A DNA stretch of 64,000 nt, from positions 1 to 64,000 of the forward strand of contig CACOIH010000005.1 of the NCBI GenBank assembly GCA_902627245.1, given 5' to 3'. Shown piece by piece: positions 20,092-32,806 of the stretch; within the stretch, counting starts at the first letter, position 1; every line of letters starts with the position of its first letter. Both the position numbers and the translations under genes were made by a program. The DNA comes from an uncultured Alphaproteobacteria bacterium (GTDB taxonomy: Bacteria; Pseudomonadota; Alphaproteobacteria; HIMB59; GCA-002718135). The notes beneath the pieces were generated by a model, which did not search any database, was not told where the DNA came from, and saw nothing but the letters and a program-made list of their open reading frames with translations.

Positions 20092-20406
20092 TTATATCTC
20101 TTTGCCAGATTGTTTGTTAATTCTAACTTTTTTATCGTTATTAAATTTGAAACCTATTCTTACAGCTTTATTTAAAGCTGAATCAAAAAAAGACAAATTT
20201 GAAATATCAATAGGCATTTCTTTTTCTGTAATCCCACCTGGTTGATTATTGTCTGGTTTCTTATTTTTTTTAACTTTATTAATATCGGAAACTATTGCTT
20301 TATTTCTTTTAGGTATCATTTTGATTATTTTGCCTTTTTTACCTTTGTCTTTCCCAGCAATTACAATTACTTCATCACCTTTTTTTAATTTAAACTTTGT
20401 ATTCAT
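20092..20406 (-). CDS. rplX: 50S ribosomal protein L24
   Basis: LKKGDEVIVIAGKDKGKKGKI. Confidence 0.95.
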   Translation of the reverse strand: MNTKFKLKKGDEVIVIAGKDKGKKGKIIKMIPKRNKAIVSDINKVKKNKKPDNNQPGGITEKEMPIDISNLSFFDSALNKAVRIGFKFNNDKKVRINKQSGKEI

Positions 20407-20774
20407 TACAAAACCTCGGGTGCTAAACTTATAATTTTCATGAACTTTTTAGTTCTCAACTCTCTTGTAACAGGTCCAAAAATTCTTGTTGCAATTGGCT
20501 CCTCCTGTTTATCTAATAAAACGGCAGCATTTTTATCAAAACGTATTGAAGTTCCATCATTTCTTTGAAAGTCTTTTGATGTTCTAACTATTACAGCTTT
20601 ATAAACATCTCCTTTTTTTACTTTAGCTCTTGGAATAGCATCTTTTATAGAAACAACAATTACATCACCGATTGAAGCTGACTTTCTTTTAGATCCTCCT
20701 AATACTTTGATGCACTGTATTTTTCTAGCTCCAGAGTTATCAGCAACAAACAGTTTGGACTGCATTTGTATCAT
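20406..20774 (-). CDS. rplN: 50S ribosomal protein L14
   Basis: [27 protein letters not shown]. Confidence 0.98.
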   Translation of the reverse strand: MIQMQSKLFVADNSGARKIQCIKVLGGSKRKSASIGDVIVVSIKDAIPRAKVKKGDVYKAVIVRTSKDFQRNDGTSIRFDKNAAVLLDKQEEPIATRIFGPVTRELRTKKFMKIISLAPEVL

Positions 20775-21016
20775 TTAACTTCTCCATTTGCAGATATTGC
20801 TATCCATGTTTTAAGCTTAGAAATTGGTTTTGACTCAATAATAGATACTGAGTCACCAATTTTAAATTCATTTTTCTCATCATGCGCATGATATTTTTTT
20901 GTTCTACTTATAATTTTTCTATAAAGTTTATGTTTAACTCTTCTAGTAACTTCAACTACAATTGTTTTATTTGAATTTGAAGAGACAACTGTTCCTGATA
21001 ATAATCTTTTAGGCAT
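20771..21016 (-). CDS. rpsQ: 30S ribosomal protein S17
   Basis: [28 protein letters not shown]. Confidence 0.95.
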   Translation of the reverse strand: MPKRLLSGTVVSSNSNKTIVVEVTRRVKHKLYRKIISRTKKYHAHDEKNEFKIGDSVSIIESKPISKLKTWIAISANGEVK

Positions 21017-21209
21017 TTTTACCTCTTAAAAGTTGAGTGATTTGTGTTTTCAGTTTTGCAATATCTCTTTTTGCCTTCTTAATATTAGATGTTTTTTCTA
21101 ATTGACCAGATGATTTTTGAAAATTCATATTTAGTAGTGATTTTTTCAAACTAAAAATTTCATCTTTGATTTTGCTTAAATCTTTACTATTTTCAGTTTT
21201 TTTTATCAT
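21009..21209 (-). CDS. rpmC: 50S ribosomal protein L29
   Basis: 66-aa L29-like coiled protein between L16 and S17. Confidence 0.9.
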   Translation of the reverse strand: MIKKTENSKDLSKIKDEIFSLKKSLLNMNFQKSSGQLEKTSNIKKAKRDIAKLKTQITQLLRGKNA

Positions 21210-21622
21210 ATATTCCTCACAACGAATTTACATTTAATTGGTAGTTTTGCAGCAGCTAGTGTCATTGCTTTCCTTGCGTCGTTTAATTCGACTCCATCAA
21301 CTTCAAACATAATTCTTCCAGGCTTTACTCTGCATGCCCAAAACTCAATTGAACCTTTTCCTTTACCCATCCTTACCTCAGCTGGTTTTTTTGAAACTGG
21401 AACATCTGGAAATATTCTTATCCACATTCTTCCAGCTCTTTTTAGATATCTAGTAATAGCTTTTCTTGCAGCTTCTATTTGTCTTGAAGTAACTCTTTCA
21501 GGCTCAAGAGCTTTTAGGCCAAAGCTTCCATAATTTAGTGTGTAATTACCTTTAGCAGATCCGTGAATTCTACCTTTAAACTGTTTTCTAAACTTAGTTT
21601 TTTTTGGTGATAACATATTCAT
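21206..21622 (-). CDS. rplP: 50S ribosomal protein L16
   Basis: [54 protein letters not shown]; true start probably Met3 (21616). Confidence 0.97.
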   Translation of the reverse strand: MNMLSPKKTKFRKQFKGRIHGSAKGNYTLNYGSFGLKALEPERVTSRQIEAARKAITRYLKRAGRMWIRIFPDVPVSKKPAEVRMGKGKGSIEFWACRVKPGRIMFEVDGVELNDARKAMTLAAAKLPIKCKFVVRNI

Positions 21623-22299
21623 TATCTAACACTTCCTTGATCTATCTGTTTTTTTTCACTTGCATAAGGATCTTTACTTAGGATCTCTCCTTTATTAATC
21701 CATACTTTGATTCCACATATCCCATATGTTGTGTCAGCTTCTGCAGTAGCATAATCTATGTCTCCTCTTAAAGTATGCAAAGGAACACTTCCCTCATGGT
21801 ACTTTTCAGTTCTAGCAATTTCTGCCCCACCTAATCTTCCGCTACACACGACCTTAACTCCTTTTGCACCTAGTCTCATTGCAGATTGGACGGCTTTTTT
21901 CATAGCTCTTCTAAATGATATTCTTTTTTCTAATTGGTTTGCTATATTTTCAGCTACAAGTTTAGCTTCAACTTCAGGTTTACGAACTTCTTTTATATCA
22001 AGAAATACTTCTAGATTTGACATTTTGGACAAAGTGTTCTTAAGGGTTTCAATGTCAGCACCTTTTTTTCCAATTATAATTCCAGGTCTTGAACTAAAAA
22101 TTGATAATCTTAATTTCTTAGCAGCTCTTTCAATATTTACTTTAGAAATACTTGCATTTTTCAATTTACTTTCAACATAAGATTTAATCTTCAAATCTTG
22201 GTGCAACAATTTTGTATATTCTGTTTTAGAAAACCATCTTGATGACCAAGTTTTGTTAATACCTAATCTAATTCCGTGTGGATTAACTTTTTGTCCCAT
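21622..22299 (-). CDS. rpsC: 30S ribosomal protein S3
   Basis: [25 protein letters not shown] domain [12 protein letters not shown]. Confidence 0.98.
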   Translation of the reverse strand: MGQKVNPHGIRLGINKTWSSRWFSKTEYTKLLHQDLKIKSYVESKLKNASISKVNIERAAKKLRLSIFSSRPGIIIGKKGADIETLKNTLSKMSNLEVFLDIKEVRKPEVEAKLVAENIANQLEKRISFRRAMKKAVQSAMRLGAKGVKVVCSGRLGGAEIARTEKYHEGSVPLHTLRGDIDYATAEADTTYGICGIKVWINKGEILSKDPYASEKKQIDQGSVR

Positions 22300-22670
22300 T
22301 ATTTTTTATCCTTTTTTTTATCAGCTCTTTCTTCTACAACTATTGTTATTTTGCTGAATGGTTTGATAATTGAACCGGCTCTTCCCTTTGCTCTTGGTCT
22401 CCACCTTTTCATTCTTAAACTTTTTCCTACAAAAGCTTCTTTAATAAAGAGCTTATCTATATCAAGCTGTTTATTATTTTCAGCGTTAGCAATTGCTGCG
22501 TTCAAAACTTTTAATACATTTTTTGATACTCTTTTAGTTGAAAATTTAAGCTGGTTAATAGCAGTGTTAACATTTTTATTTACTATACTGTTAGCTATAA
22601 AAGATAGTTTTATGGGGCTAACCCTTATCATGTTATCTTTAGCTAGAGCTGTTAATTTGTTATCAATCAT
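22299..22670 (-). CDS. rplV: 50S ribosomal protein L22
   Basis: [38 protein letters not shown]. Confidence 0.95.
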   Translation of the reverse strand: MIDNKLTALAKDNMIRVSPIKLSFIANSIVNKNVNTAINQLKFSTKRVSKNVLKVLNAAIANAENNKQLDIDKLFIKEAFVGKSLRMKRWRPRAKGRAGSIIKPFSKITIVVEERADKKKDKK

Positions 22671-22948
22671 TTCTTCTCAGCCTTCTTATCAGCAGCTGTG
22701 TGACCTTTGAAAGACCTAGTAGGAGAAAATTCACCTAGCTTATGCCCAACCATTTGCTCATTAACTGTTACAGGTACAAACTTTTGACCATTATAAACTC
22801 CAAAAGTAAGACCTACAAATTGTGGTAATATTGTTGACCTTCTTGACCAAGTTTTAATAACTTCTTTTCTTCCAGATTGAGAAAGCTTATCTGCTTTTTT
22901 TAAAAGTTGAATATCAACAAAAGGACCTTTCCAAACAGCTCTACTCAT
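22667..22948 (-). CDS. rpsS: 30S ribosomal protein S19
   Basis: [37 protein letters not shown]. Confidence 0.98.
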   Translation of the reverse strand: MSRAVWKGPFVDIQLLKKADKLSQSGRKEVIKTWSRRSTILPQFVGLTFGVYNGQKFVPVTVNEQMVGHKLGEFSPTRSFKGHTAADKKAEKK

Positions 22949-23769
22949 TATTTTTTCCTTCTTTTAATAATAAAATTATTTGTTTTTTTGTTATTTCTAG
23001 TTTTTTTACCTTTAGTTGCTACACCCCATGGAGTTACAGGGTTTCTACCTCCAGAAGTTCTACCTTCTCCACCACCATGTGGATGATCAACAGGATTCAT
23101 TACAACTCCTCTTACTTTTGGTCTAAAACCTAAATATCTTTTTCTTCCAGCTTTACCTAATTTCACATTTTTTTGATCTGGATTAGAAACTTCTCCAACG
23201 GTTGCTTTTGAATTTTTATTAAGATGTCTGATCTCTCCTGAAATTAATTTTACTTGAACATATGGTGACTCCTTAGAAACAATTTGTGCGGAGGATCCAG
23301 CTGATCTAATAAGTTGCGCACCAGCACCTGGTTTTAATTCTATATTGTGTATATTTGTTCCTACTGGAATATTTCTTAAAGGAAGACAGTTGCCATTTTT
23401 AATATCTACATTTTCACCGGAAATTAAATGCTCACCCACGTTAACATTTTTTGGAGTTATTATATATCTAAGTTCACCGTCTTCATATTTAAGTAAAGAT
23501 ATAAATGCTGATCTATTAGGATCATATTCATTTCTAATAACTTCAGCTTTCATATCAATTTTGTTTCTTTTAAAATCTATGACTCGATATTTTCTTTTAA
23601 CCCCTCCGCCCATTCTTCTTGAAGTAATTTTACCCTGATTGTTTCTACCACCAGTAGAATGTAATGGTTTTGTTAGAGACTTTACGGGTTTTTCTTTTGA
23701 AAGATGTTTCTTAGAAACTAAAACTGTTCCTCTTAAACCTGGAGTAACTGGTTTGAATTTATTTAACAT
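22948..23769 (-). CDS. rplB: 50S ribosomal protein L2
   Basis: [54 protein letters not shown]. Confidence 0.98.
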   Translation of the reverse strand: MLNKFKPVTPGLRGTVLVSKKHLSKEKPVKSLTKPLHSTGGRNNQGKITSRRMGGGVKRKYRVIDFKRNKIDMKAEVIRNEYDPNRSAFISLLKYEDGELRYIITPKNVNVGEHLISGENVDIKNGNCLPLRNIPVGTNIHNIELKPGAGAQLIRSAGSSAQIVSKESPYVQVKLISGEIRHLNKNSKATVGEVSNPDQKNVKLGKAGRKRYLGFRPKVRGVVMNPVDHPHGGGEGRTSGGRNPVTPWGVATKGKKTRNNKKTNNFIIKRRKK

Positions 23770-24086
23770 TATTTAATCTCCAGAGATGAGTCAATTGTGT
23801 TTCCTTCTTTTAGGGTAACAATAGCTTTTTTCATATCATTTCTGAAACCATAAGTTCCCTTAAAAGATTTCATTTTTCCTCTAGTAATGGATGTGTTAAT
23901 TTTCATTACCTTAACTTTGAATATTGTTTCAATTGCTTGTTTTATTTCATTAGAGTTACTATCTTTTGAGACCATAAATGTGTATTGATTAAATTGTTGA
24001 AGGTTTGTTGATTTTTCAGTTGTAACTGGTTTTTTAATTATGCTGATTGCTCTCTCGGATGAAATTTTCTTGTTTATATTTTTCAT
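23769..24086 (-). CDS. rplW: 50S ribosomal protein L23
   Basis: [32 protein letters not shown]. Confidence 0.95.
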   Translation of the reverse strand: MKNINKKISSERAISIIKKPVTTEKSTNLQQFNQYTFMVSKDSNSNEIKQAIETIFKVKVMKINTSITRGKMKSFKGTYGFRNDMKKAIVTLKEGNTIDSSLEIK

Positions 24087-24706
24087 GAAAGCCTCTTTGA
24101 AATTTCATCGATACATTTTTGTTCTATAAAAATTTTATCATAAGTTATTAAGTCTTTAACATTCATACCTTTTTGACTTAATATAGAAACTCTTGGAATA
24201 TTAGAGGATGCTAATTTAAAATTATTATCAATTCCAGTTTCCGAATGAATAAATAATGCAGAAGAGTATTCAAACACTTTTAATTTTTTGTTTAACTCTT
24301 TTGTCTTAAAATTATTAACTTTAAAAGAATCAATAAATATTAATTTATTATCCTTTAACTTTGAAGAAAGAGCCGATCTAAGAGCTAATTTTTTTTCTTT
24401 TTTATTAAGATTAAAAGAATGGTCTCTCACTATAGGCGCCATTGATGCAGCTCCACCTCTGAAATTTGGTGGCTTACTGGATCCTTGTCTTGCATTACCA
24501 GTACCTTTTTGAGAAAATGGTTTTTTTGCTCTACCGTTTACTTCAGATCTAGATTTAGTTTTATGAGATCCTTGCCTTGATTTAGCATTTTGATATCTAA
24601 TATATTGATGAATAATATCTGGCAAAACTTTAACACCGAATATTTCAGAGTTCAGCACTATATTGCCAACTTCATTGTTAGTTAGATTTAGAATAGGTTT
24701 TTTCAT
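24083..24706 (-). CDS. rplD: 50S ribosomal protein L4
   Basis: RSEVNGRAKKPFSQKGTGNARQGSSKPPNFRGGAASMAP. Confidence 0.96.
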   Translation of the reverse strand: MKKPILNLTNNEVGNIVLNSEIFGVKVLPDIIHQYIRYQNAKSRQGSHKTKSRSEVNGRAKKPFSQKGTGNARQGSSKPPNFRGGAASMAPIVRDHSFNLNKKEKKLALRSALSSKLKDNKLIFIDSFKVNNFKTKELNKKLKVFEYSSALFIHSETGIDNNFKLASSNIPRVSILSQKGMNVKDLITYDKIFIEQKCIDEISKRLS

Positions 24707-25350
24707 TTATTTTTCTTTATTGAATCCTTTATAATTATAATCGAATTTTTTTTTCCAGGCACTGAACCCTTTACAACTAAAATATTATGTTTTTCATCAA
24801 CATCTAAAATTTTTAGATTTTGTTTAGTTACTTTTTTTGCGCCCATTCTACCGGCCATTTTTTTTCCTTTAAAAACTCTTCCAGGGTCTTGATTTTGACC
24901 AGTAGATCCATGTGATCTATGAGAAATTGACACACCATGAGATGCTCGCAATCCACCAAAATTATGTCTTTTCATTACTCCAGCAAAACCTTTACCAATT
25001 GAAATACTGCTGGCATCAATAAATTGATCTATTTTAAAATGATTGGCGTTTAAGGCTGTACCTAACTCAAGAAGATTTTCGCTATCAACTCTAAACTCTT
25101 TAAGAATTTTTTTAGGTTTAATATTAATGGATGAAAAGTTTTTTCTTTGAGGTTTATTAATTTTTTTTATATCCTTATTTGTATCTATGCTAGCAAGTTG
25201 TATAGCATTATATCCATCTTTTTCAGTTGTCTTAACTTTAGAAACAATGCATTCATCAATTTTAAGTATCGTTACATGAGTAGCTGATCCATTAGACATA
25301 TGAAATGATGAATTTCCTATTTTTGTTGCTATTAATCCTGTTCTATTCAT
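24703..25350 (-). CDS. rplC: 50S ribosomal protein L3
   Basis: [52 protein letters not shown]. Confidence 0.97.
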   Translation of the reverse strand: MNRTGLIATKIGNSSFHMSNGSATHVTILKIDECIVSKVKTTEKDGYNAIQLASIDTNKDIKKINKPQRKNFSSINIKPKKILKEFRVDSENLLELGTALNANHFKIDQFIDASSISIGKGFAGVMKRHNFGGLRASHGVSISHRSHGSTGQNQDPGRVFKGKKMAGRMGAKKVTKQNLKILDVDEKHNILVVKGSVPGKKNSIIIIKDSIKKNK

Positions 25351-25352
25351 GG

Positions 25353-25661
25353 TTATATTTTTATATCAACCTCTACTCCTGCTGATAAATCAAGTTTCAT
25401 CAATGCATCAACTGTTTGTGGTGTTGGATCAATTATGTCAAGCAGGCGGTTATGTGTTCTAATCTCTAACTGATCACGACTTTTTTTATCAACATGAGGT
25501 GATTTGTTTACAGTAAATCTCTCAAATCTTGTTGGTAAAGGAATAGGACCTTTTACTTTTGCACCTGTTCTTTTTGCAGTATTAATAATATCAAGAGTAC
25601 TGCTATCTAAAAGAGAATTATCAAAACCTCTTAATCTAATTCTTATATTCTGATTTTCCAT
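25353..25661 (-). CDS. rpsJ: 30S ribosomal protein S10
   Basis: [39 protein letters not shown]. Confidence 0.98.
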   Translation of the reverse strand: MENQNIRIRLRGFDNSLLDSSTLDIINTAKRTGAKVKGPIPLPTRFERFTVNKSPHVDKKSRDQLEIRTHNRLLDIIDPTPQTVDALMKLDLSAGVEVDIKI

Positions 25662-27748
25662 TATGCTAATTTCGCTTTCACTTCATCCGCAACGTTAGAA
25701 GGTACCTGTTCATAATGATCAAATTGCATTGTGTAGTTTGCTCTACCTTGGGATAATGACCTTAAATTGTTAACATATCCGAACATATTAGCTAATGGAA
25801 CCATAGCATCCACAACATTAGCATTACCTCTGGTAGACATTTCTTGGACCTGACCTCTTCTACTATTAAGATCACCAATTACATCGCCCATATATTCTTC
25901 TGGAGTAACTACTTCTACTTTCATCATAGGCTCCAGTAGAACAGGATTGGCTTTAGCAATACCTTCTCTAAATGCAGCTCTTGCTGCAATTTCAAATGCT
26001 AGTACGCTTGAGTCGACATCATGATATGCTCCATCATAAAGAACTGCTTTAAAATCTATGCATGGAAAGCCGGCAATAACACCAGTTTGTTGCTGTGCTA
26101 TAAGTCCCTTTTCAACGCCAGGTATATGTTCTGTTGGTATGTTTCCACCTTTAATTTGATTTACAAACTCATAGCCACTTCCGGCTTTACCAGGTTCAAA
26201 CTTAATTTTAACTCTAGCAAATTGACCGGCTCCTCCTGACTGTTTTTTATGCGTATAATCAACGTCAAATGAACTTGATATTGTTTCTCTATAGGCAACT
26301 TGAGGTGCACCAACATTTGCCTCGACCTTAAATTCTCTTTTCATTCTATCAACTAAAATCTCTAGATGTAACTCTCCCATTCCTTTAATAATAGTCTGAC
26401 CACTCTCATGGTCTGTTGTAACTCTAAAACTAGGATCTTCTTGAGCAAGTCTTCCGAGAGCTTGACCCATTTTTTCATGATCAGCTTTAGTTTTAGGTTC
26501 TACGGCAACTTCTATAACAGGGTCAGGAAAATCCATTCTTTCTAAAACGATTGGATTATTAACCTCACATAATGTTTCACCTGTAGTTACGTCTTTTAAT
26601 CCTACTAATGCAACAATATCACCGGCATGGGCTACTTTAATTTCTTCACGGTTGTTTGCATGCATAAGAAGCATTCTTCCAATATTTTCTTTTTTTCCTG
26701 AATTGGAATTTAATACAGCATCTTTAGCATTAATCGTTCCTGAATATATACGAGTAAAGGTTAAGCTACCTACAAATGGATCTGTCATTATTTTAAATGC
26801 TAATGCGCTAAACGGTTCTTCGTCTTCACATTTTCTCACTAGTTCCTTAGAATCATCCTTTACATCAGTGCCTTTAACGCTAGCTACATCTTTTGGTGAA
26901 GGCATATAATCAATAACTGCATCTAACAAAGGTTGAACTCCTTTATTTTTAAAAGCAGAACCTGTCAAAACTGGGACAAAGGAACCCTTGATTGTGCCTT
27001 TTCTAATGCATTGTTTTAATTCTTCAGTCGAAGGTTCGTTGCCATCAAGATATCTTTCCATAATTGAGTCATCTTCTTCAATAGCCTTTTCTATTAGTTT
27101 TTCTCTATATTCTTTTGCCTGCTCTTTTAATTCATCAGGTATTTCAACAACATCAAATTTTGCCCCAAGGCTTTCGTCCTGCCATATTATTGCATTATTA
27201 GCTACAAGATCGACAACACCTTTCAAATTACTTTCAATACCAACAGGCAATTGAGTAACTAAAGGATAAGATCCCAATCTTTCAGTTATCATATCTACAC
27301 ACATGAAGAAGTTTGCTCCTGTCCTATCAAGTTTATTTATAAAGCACATTCTAGGGACATTATATTTATCAGCCTGTCTCCAAACAGTTTCTGATTGGGG
27401 CTCTACCCCAGCTACACCATCAAATACTGCAACAGCACCATCTAAAACTTTAAGAGATCTTTCTACCTCTATGGTGAAATCAACATGTCCTGGGGTATCA
27501 ATAATGTTAATTCTGTGGTCGTTCCAGAAACATGTAGTTGCTGCAGATGTTATCGTTATACCTCTTTCTTGTTCTTGCTCCATCCAATCCATGGTTGCAG
27601 CACCATCATGAACTTCTCCAATTTTATGTGATTTACCAGTGTAGTATAGAATTCTTTCAGTTGTTGTTGTTTTTCCTGCATCTATATGAGCCATAATTCC
27701 AATATTTCTGTATTTTGAAAGAGGATGTGTTCTACTCATATTTACCAC
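25661..27748 (-). CDS. fusA: Elongation factor G
   Basis: [26 protein letters not shown]; true start probably MSRTHPL (27739). Confidence 0.98.
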   Translation of the reverse strand: MVNMSRTHPLSKYRNIGIMAHIDAGKTTTTERILYYTGKSHKIGEVHDGAATMDWMEQEQERGITITSAATTCFWNDHRINIIDTPGHVDFTIEVERSLKVLDGAVAVFDGVAGVEPQSETVWRQADKYNVPRMCFINKLDRTGANFFMCVDMITERLGSYPLVTQLPVGIESNLKGVVDLVANNAIIWQDESLGAKFDVVEIPDELKEQAKEYREKLIEKAIEEDDSIMERYLDGNEPSTEELKQCIRKGTIKGSFVPVLTGSAFKNKGVQPLLDAVIDYMPSPKDVASVKGTDVKDDSKELVRKCEDEEPFSALAFKIMTDPFVGSLTFTRIYSGTINAKDAVLNSNSGKKENIGRMLLMHANNREEIKVAHAGDIVALVGLKDVTTGETLCEVNNPIVLERMDFPDPVIEVAVEPKTKADHEKMGQALGRLAQEDPSFRVTTDHESGQTIIKGMGELHLEILVDRMKREFKVEANVGAPQVAYRETISSSFDVDYTHKKQSGGAGQFARVKIKFEPGKAGSGYEFVNQIKGGNIPTEHIPGVEKGLIAQQQTGVIAGFPCIDFKAVLYDGAYHDVDSSVLAFEIAARAAFREGIAKANPVLLEPMMKVEVVTPEEYMGDVIGDLNSRRGQVQEMSTRGNANVVDAMVPLANMFGYVNNLRSLSQGRANYTMQFDHYEQVPSNVADEVKAKLA

Positions 27749-28212
27749 CTAAAATGAGAAAATGCTCTGTTTGCTTCTGCCATCTTATGAGTTTCTTCTC
27801 TCTTTTTTACTGCGTTACCTTTATTATTAAAAGCATCAAGAATTTCGTTGGCAACTCTTTCTCTCATTGTTTTTTCATTTCTCTTTATAGCTGAATCTAC
27901 AATCCATTTCATTGCTAGTGTCTGAGCTCTCTTTGGCCTAACTTCCATTGGGACTTGATAAGTTGCACCTCCAACTCTTCTTGACCTGACTTCTAAAGAA
28001 GGTTTAACATTGTTGAGTGCTTCATGAAAAAAATCTATTGGGCTTTTATCAGTTTTTTTTGAAACGATATCAAATGCTCCATATACAATTCTTTCTGAAA
28101 CAGACTTTTTACCGTCTTCCATTATTCTATTCATAAACTTTGCCAAAACTAGATCTTTAAACTTATGATCAGGAAGTATTGTTCTTTTTTCAGCTGCTCT
28201 TCTTCTAGACAT
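27742..28212 (-). CDS. rpsG: 30S ribosomal protein S7
   Basis: [51 protein letters not shown]. Confidence 0.98.
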   Translation of the reverse strand: MSRRRAAEKRTILPDHKFKDLVLAKFMNRIMEDGKKSVSERIVYGAFDIVSKKTDKSPIDFFHEALNNVKPSLEVRSRRVGGATYQVPMEVRPKRAQTLAMKWIVDSAIKRNEKTMRERVANEILDAFNNKGNAVKKREETHKMAEANRAFSHFRW

Positions 28213-28214
28213 AA

Positions 28215-28586
28215 TTACTTAGGACGTTTTGCTCCATAAAGGGATCTTCTCTGTTTTCTTGAACTAACACCTTGTGTGTCTAGAGTGCCTCTTAAAATAT
28301 GATATCTAACACCTGGAAGATCTTTAACACGACCACCTCTTATTAGCACAACCGAGTGTTCTTGCAGATTGTGACCTTCTCCAGGAATATAAGCTGAAAC
28401 CTCTTGACCATTAGTTAATTTAACTCTAGCTACTTTTCTTAAGGCTGAATTTGGTTTTTTTGGAGTTGTAGTATAAACTCTTGTACAAACACCTCTTTTT
28501 TGAGGACTTTGATCTAAGGCTGGAACCTTATTTCTCTTTTTTACTACTGTTCTTCCTTTACGGACGAGTTGATTAATAGTTGGCAT
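28215..28586 (-). CDS. rpsL: 30S ribosomal protein S12
   Basis: [53 protein letters not shown]. Confidence 0.98.
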   Translation of the reverse strand: MPTINQLVRKGRTVVKKRNKVPALDQSPQKRGVCTRVYTTTPKKPNSALRKVARVKLTNGQEVSAYIPGEGHNLQEHSVVLIRGGRVKDLPGVRYHILRGTLDTQGVSSRKQRRSLYGAKRPK

Positions 28587-28644
28587 TTTTCCCCTAAGTT
28601 AAGTGTTTGGAATTTAATCCACGACCTTTAACAAATCGTATGGG

Positions 28645-28673
28645 TCTTTATAAATTGAGAGTACTAAAGTCAA
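28645..28673 (-). promoter_or_regulatory. Candidate sigma-70-type promoter upstream of rpsL
   Basis: Reverse strand TTGACT (28673-28668), 17-nt spacer, TAAAGA (28650-28645), in the 101-bp rpoC-rpsL gap. Confidence 0.45.
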
Positions 28674-28687
28674 GGAAATATCTTAAC

Positions 28688-31600
28688 TTATTCTGAATTT
28701 TCTATATTTTTAGCTTGATTTAGATCATTTATCTCCTGATCTTTATCATAAGCCACTTTTTCGTACTCTGTAGTCATTCTGCCCGTACCTGCAGGTATGA
28801 GTCTACCTACTATGACATTTTCTTTTAAACCATTTAGTGTATCAACTTTACCGAGAGTTGCTGCATCGGTTAATACCTTAGTTGTTTCTTGGAAGGATGC
28901 AGCAGATATAAATGAATTAGTTTGAAGACTTGCTTTTGTAATTCCAAGTAAAACCGGCTCGTATTCAATAAGTTTTTTGTTTTCATTTTCTAGAAGCTTA
29001 TTAAGTTTGATTAAGTCTCTTCTTTGTATTTGTTCACCGGCAATAAGGGTTGAATCTCCTGGGTTCTTTATAAGGACTTTCTGCAACATCTGCCTTGCTA
29101 TAGTTTCAATATGCTTATCGTTTATATAAACACCTTGAAGCTTGTAAACAGACTGAACTTCTCTAACTAAATATCTAGCTAATTCTTCAACACCTAATAT
29201 TCTAAGTATGTCATGTGGAACAGGGGTACCTTCAACTAAAATATCACCTTTTTTTACAAAATCACCCTCTTGAACATTTAAGTATTTGGATCTTGGTATT
29301 AATAATTCAATACTGTTATCGTTTTCGACACTTGTAATTATTACCCTTCTCTTATTTTTGTAGTCTTTACCAAAAGAAATCTTTCCATCGATATCACACA
29401 TTATAGCTGGGTCTTTAGGTTTTCTTGCCTCAAACAGTTCTGCAACTCTAGGAAGACCTCCAGTAATATCTTTAGTTTTAGATGACTCCTTTGGAATTCT
29501 AGCAAGAACTTGTCCAGCAAACACTTCCTGACCGTCTTCGACGCTAATTATTGTATCAATCGACATAGGATAATTTAGATAATTTTCATCATCACCAGCT
29601 TCCAAGTTATCCAATATATTAATAGCTGGTTTAAAATTTTTGCTCTTTAGATTTTGACTCCAATCAATTACAATTTTGCTTGAAATACCAGTGGTATCAT
29701 CAATAGACTCCCTAAATGAAACACCTTGTTTTAAATCAAGGTATTTTGCAAATCCATCTTTCTCAGCAATAATGGGTAGTGTATATGGATCCCATTCAGC
29801 AAGAACTTGATTTGGTTTAACCATATCATCATTATTAACTAAAAGTTTGGAACCAAAAGGAATATTAAAAGAAAACTTCTCTTCATCCTCACTTAAAATT
29901 TTTATTTTACTATTTCTTGATAAAACAATTTTGTTTTTAAATTTATCCTCTATTAATTTAATATTTTCTATTAGAACCTTACCTTGTATTGGTGAAGTTG
30001 AATTCGATTGTTCTACAGATGAGCTAGCTGCACCACCAATATGGAATGTTCTCATGGTCAACTGCGTTCCTGGTTCTCCTATTGACTGGGCCGCAATTAT
30101 ACCAACAGCTTCTCCAACATTTACAGGTGTACCTCTTGCAAGGTCTCTTCCATAACATCTTGAACAAATACCATCTTCAGTTTCGCAAGTAAGAACAGAT
30201 CTTATTTTAAGAGATCTAATACCAAGTTTACTAATTTTTTCGAGATGTTGTTCTTCTATTATTTCACCAGCACTAACTATTATTTCGTCATTTATATCTT
30301 TAATTTGATCGACAGGAGTTCTTCCAAGTATTCTTTCAGACAGCGGTGATGTTATATTTCCAGACTCAACTATTTCCTCAACCATTACTCCGTTTAAAGT
30401 TTTACAGTCTTCTTCCCTAATTACAGCATCTTGTGCTACATCTACTAAACGTCTTGTCAAATATCCACTACTAGCTGTTTTTAAGGCTGTGTCAGCTAAA
30501 CCTTTTCTTGCGCCGTGTGTTGATGTAAAATATTCTAAAACTGACAAACCTTCCTTAAAGTTTGACTTAATAGGATTTTCAATAATTTCCCCAGATGGCT
30601 TTGCCATTAAACCTCTCATCCCAGATAATTGCTTTAGCTGTGCTGCTGAACCACGGGCACCAGAATGTGCCATCATATAAACTGAATTAATAGGCTGGTC
30701 GTCAGATGGATTTGAAATAACCTCTAACATCTTATCGGCAACTCTGTTTGTGCAGTCAGACCATGCATCAACAACCTTATTATATTTCTCACCTTGAGTA
30801 ATTAAACCGTCTTGGTATTGATCTTCATATTCTTTAACTTTCAGTTGTGTAATATCTAAAAGTTTTTGTTTATCTTCAGGAATAATTAAATCATCTTTAC
30901 CAAATGAAATTCCAGCAATTGCAGCGTATTTAAAGCCAGTTTGCATCATTGCATCAGCAAATAAAACTGTTTCTTTTTGACCACAAAATCTGTAAACTGA
31001 ATCGATTAGGTTACTCACTTCTTTTTTTGTTAAAATCTTGTTAACCATTTCATAGTTGATATTTTTATTTTTTGGCAATGTATTTCCTAGAATCATTCTG
31101 CCAGGTGTTGTTTCAACTTTTTCAAAGACTCCTTCAAAATTTTTAATTCTAGAAGTTATTTTGGTATGCAATGTTACATCGTTGTTCTCTAATGCTCTTA
31201 AAATTTCATTAAGATCAACAAAAAAACGGTTCTCGCCTTTTTGATTAGTTCTTAAAATTGATAAATAATATATTCCCAAAACTATATCTTGAGATGGAAC
31301 AATGATTGGTTTTCCACTAGAAGGTGAAAGGATATTGTTGGTACTCATCATTAAAACTCTAGCTTCAAGTTGAGATTCAAGACTTAATGGCACATGAACG
31401 GCCATTTGATCGCCATCAAAATCTGCATTGAAGGCAGTACAAACTAGAGGGTGAAGTTGAATTGATTTACCTTCAATTAATATTGGCTCGAAAGCCTGAA
31501 TACCTAGCCTGTGTAAAGTGGGAGCCCTGTTTAATAAAACTGGATGTTCTCTTATTACTTCTTCAAGAATATCCCAAACTCTTGGGTCTTCTTTTTCAAC

Positions 31601-32806
31601 TAATTTTTTTGCAGCTTTAATTGTATTTGCCCAACCGTAGATATCTAACTTATGAAAAATAAAAGGTTTAAATAATTCTAATGCCATTTTTTTTGGGAGT
31701 CCACACTGGTGCAGTTTTAGATTTGGTCCGACTACTATGACTGATCTACCAGAATAATCTACTCGTTTACCTAAAAGATTTTGTCTAAAACGTCCCTGCT
31801 TACCCTTAAGCATGTCAGAAAGTGATTTAAGAGGTCTTTTATTTGTAGACGTAATTACTCTACCCCTTCTTCCATTATCAAACAGTGCATCAACCGATTC
31901 TTGAAGCATTCTTTTTTCATTTCTAATTATTATGTCTGGTGCTCTCAAGTCAATCAACCTTTTCAGTCTATTATTTCTATTAATTACTCTTCTGTATAAA
32001 TCATTAAGATCACTAGTTGCAAATCTACCGCCGTCTAAAGGGACTAAAGGTCTAAGCTCTGGTGGAATTACAGGTAGTACCCTAAGTATCATCCATTCTG
32101 GTTTATTTTTCGATACAATAAAAGATTCAAGCAATTTTAATCTTTTAGTAATTTTTGTTTTCTTCAATTCAGATTTTGTTTCTGACAAATCTAGTTTCAG
32201 TTGCTTATAATCATTTTCTAGATCAATATTTAAAAGCATTTGTTCAATAGCCTCAGCTCCAATCGCCGCACTAAAAGAATCTTCTCCATACTCATCTTGG
32301 TATTCAATATATTGTTCTTCTGAAATTATTTCACCTTTTTTTAAATCTGTAAGACCGGGCTCAACAACAATAAATTGTTCAAAATATAGAACCTTTTCAA
32401 GATTTTTAATTGTCATATCTAGTAATGTTGCAATTCGACTAGGCAATGACTTCATAAACCATATGTGTGAAACAGGTGCAGCTAACTCTATGTGACCCAT
32501 TCTGTCCCTACGTACTTTTGATAAAGTTACTTCAACACCACATTTTTCACAAATAATACCTCTAAATTTCATTCTTTTGTATTTACCGCATAAGCATTCA
32601 TAATCTTTTACAGGTCCAAATATTCTTGAGCAAAATAATCCGTCTTTTTCAGGCTTAAATGTTCTATAGTTTATTGTTTCTGGTTTTTTTATTTCTCCAA
32701 AAGACCAGGACCTAATATCCTCAGGACTTGCAATAGCTATTTTTAAACTATTAAAGTTTTGGACACCTAAGCTTTGATTAAATATATTTGTTAATTCTTT
32801 ATTCAT
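28688..32806 (-). CDS. rpoC: RNA polymerase beta' subunit
   Basis: [38 protein letters not shown]. Confidence 0.99.
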   Translation of the reverse strand: MNKELTNIFNQSLGVQNFNSLKIAIASPEDIRSWSFGEIKKPETINYRTFKPEKDGLFCSRIFGPVKDYECLCGKYKRMKFRGIICEKCGVEVTLSKVRRDRMGHIELAAPVSHIWFMKSLPSRIATLLDMTIKNLEKVLYFEQFIVVEPGLTDLKKGEIISEEQYIEYQDEYGEDSFSAAIGAEAIEQMLLNIDLENDYKQLKLDLSETKSELKKTKITKRLKLLESFIVSKNKPEWMILRVLPVIPPELRPLVPLDGGRFATSDLNDLYRRVINRNNRLKRLIDLRAPDIIIRNEKRMLQESVDALFDNGRRGRVITSTNKRPLKSLSDMLKGKQGRFRQNLLGKRVDYSGRSVIVVGPNLKLHQCGLPKKMALELFKPFIFHKLDIYGWANTIKAAKKLVEKEDPRVWDILEEVIREHPVLLNRAPTLHRLGIQAFEPILIEGKSIQLHPLVCTAFNADFDGDQMAVHVPLSLESQLEARVLMMSTNNILSPSSGKPIIVPSQDIVLGIYYLSILRTNQKGENRFFVDLNEILRALENNDVTLHTKITSRIKNFEGVFEKVETTPGRMILGNTLPKNKNINYEMVNKILTKKEVSNLIDSVYRFCGQKETVLFADAMMQTGFKYAAIAGISFGKDDLIIPEDKQKLLDITQLKVKEYEDQYQDGLITQGEKYNKVVDAWSDCTNRVADKMLEVISNPSDDQPINSVYMMAHSGARGSAAQLKQLSGMRGLMAKPSGEIIENPIKSNFKEGLSVLEYFTSTHGARKGLADTALKTASSGYLTRRLVDVAQDAVIREEDCKTLNGVMVEEIVESGNITSPLSERILGRTPVDQIKDINDEIIVSAGEIIEEQHLEKISKLGIRSLKIRSVLTCETEDGICSRCYGRDLARGTPVNVGEAVGIIAAQSIGEPGTQLTMRTFHIGGAASSSVEQSNSTSPIQGKVLIENIKLIEDKFKNKIVLSRNSKIKILSEDEEKFSFNIPFGSKLLVNNDDMVKPNQVLAEWDPYTLPIIAEKDGFAKYLDLKQGVSFRESIDDTTGISSKIVIDWSQNLKSKNFKPAINILDNLEAGDDENYLNYPMSIDTIISVEDGQEVFAGQVLARIPKESSKTKDITGGLPRVAELFEARKPKDPAIMCDIDGKISFGKDYKNKRRVIITSVENDNSIELLIPRSKYLNVQEGDFVKKGDILVEGTPVPHDILRILGVEELARYLVREVQSVYKLQGVYINDKHIETIARQMLQKVLIKNPGDSTLIAGEQIQRRDLIKLNKLLENENKKLIEYEPVLLGITKASLQTNSFISAASFQETTKVLTDAATLGKVDTLNGLKENVIVGRLIPAGTGRMTTEYEKVAYDKDQEINDLNQAKNIENSE

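Noticed and set aside
21758-22180. 140-aa plus-strand ORF
   Set aside because: Antisense to rpsC coding sequence.
22276-22710. 144-aa plus-strand ORF
   Set aside because: Antisense to rplV/rpsS; no family resemblance.
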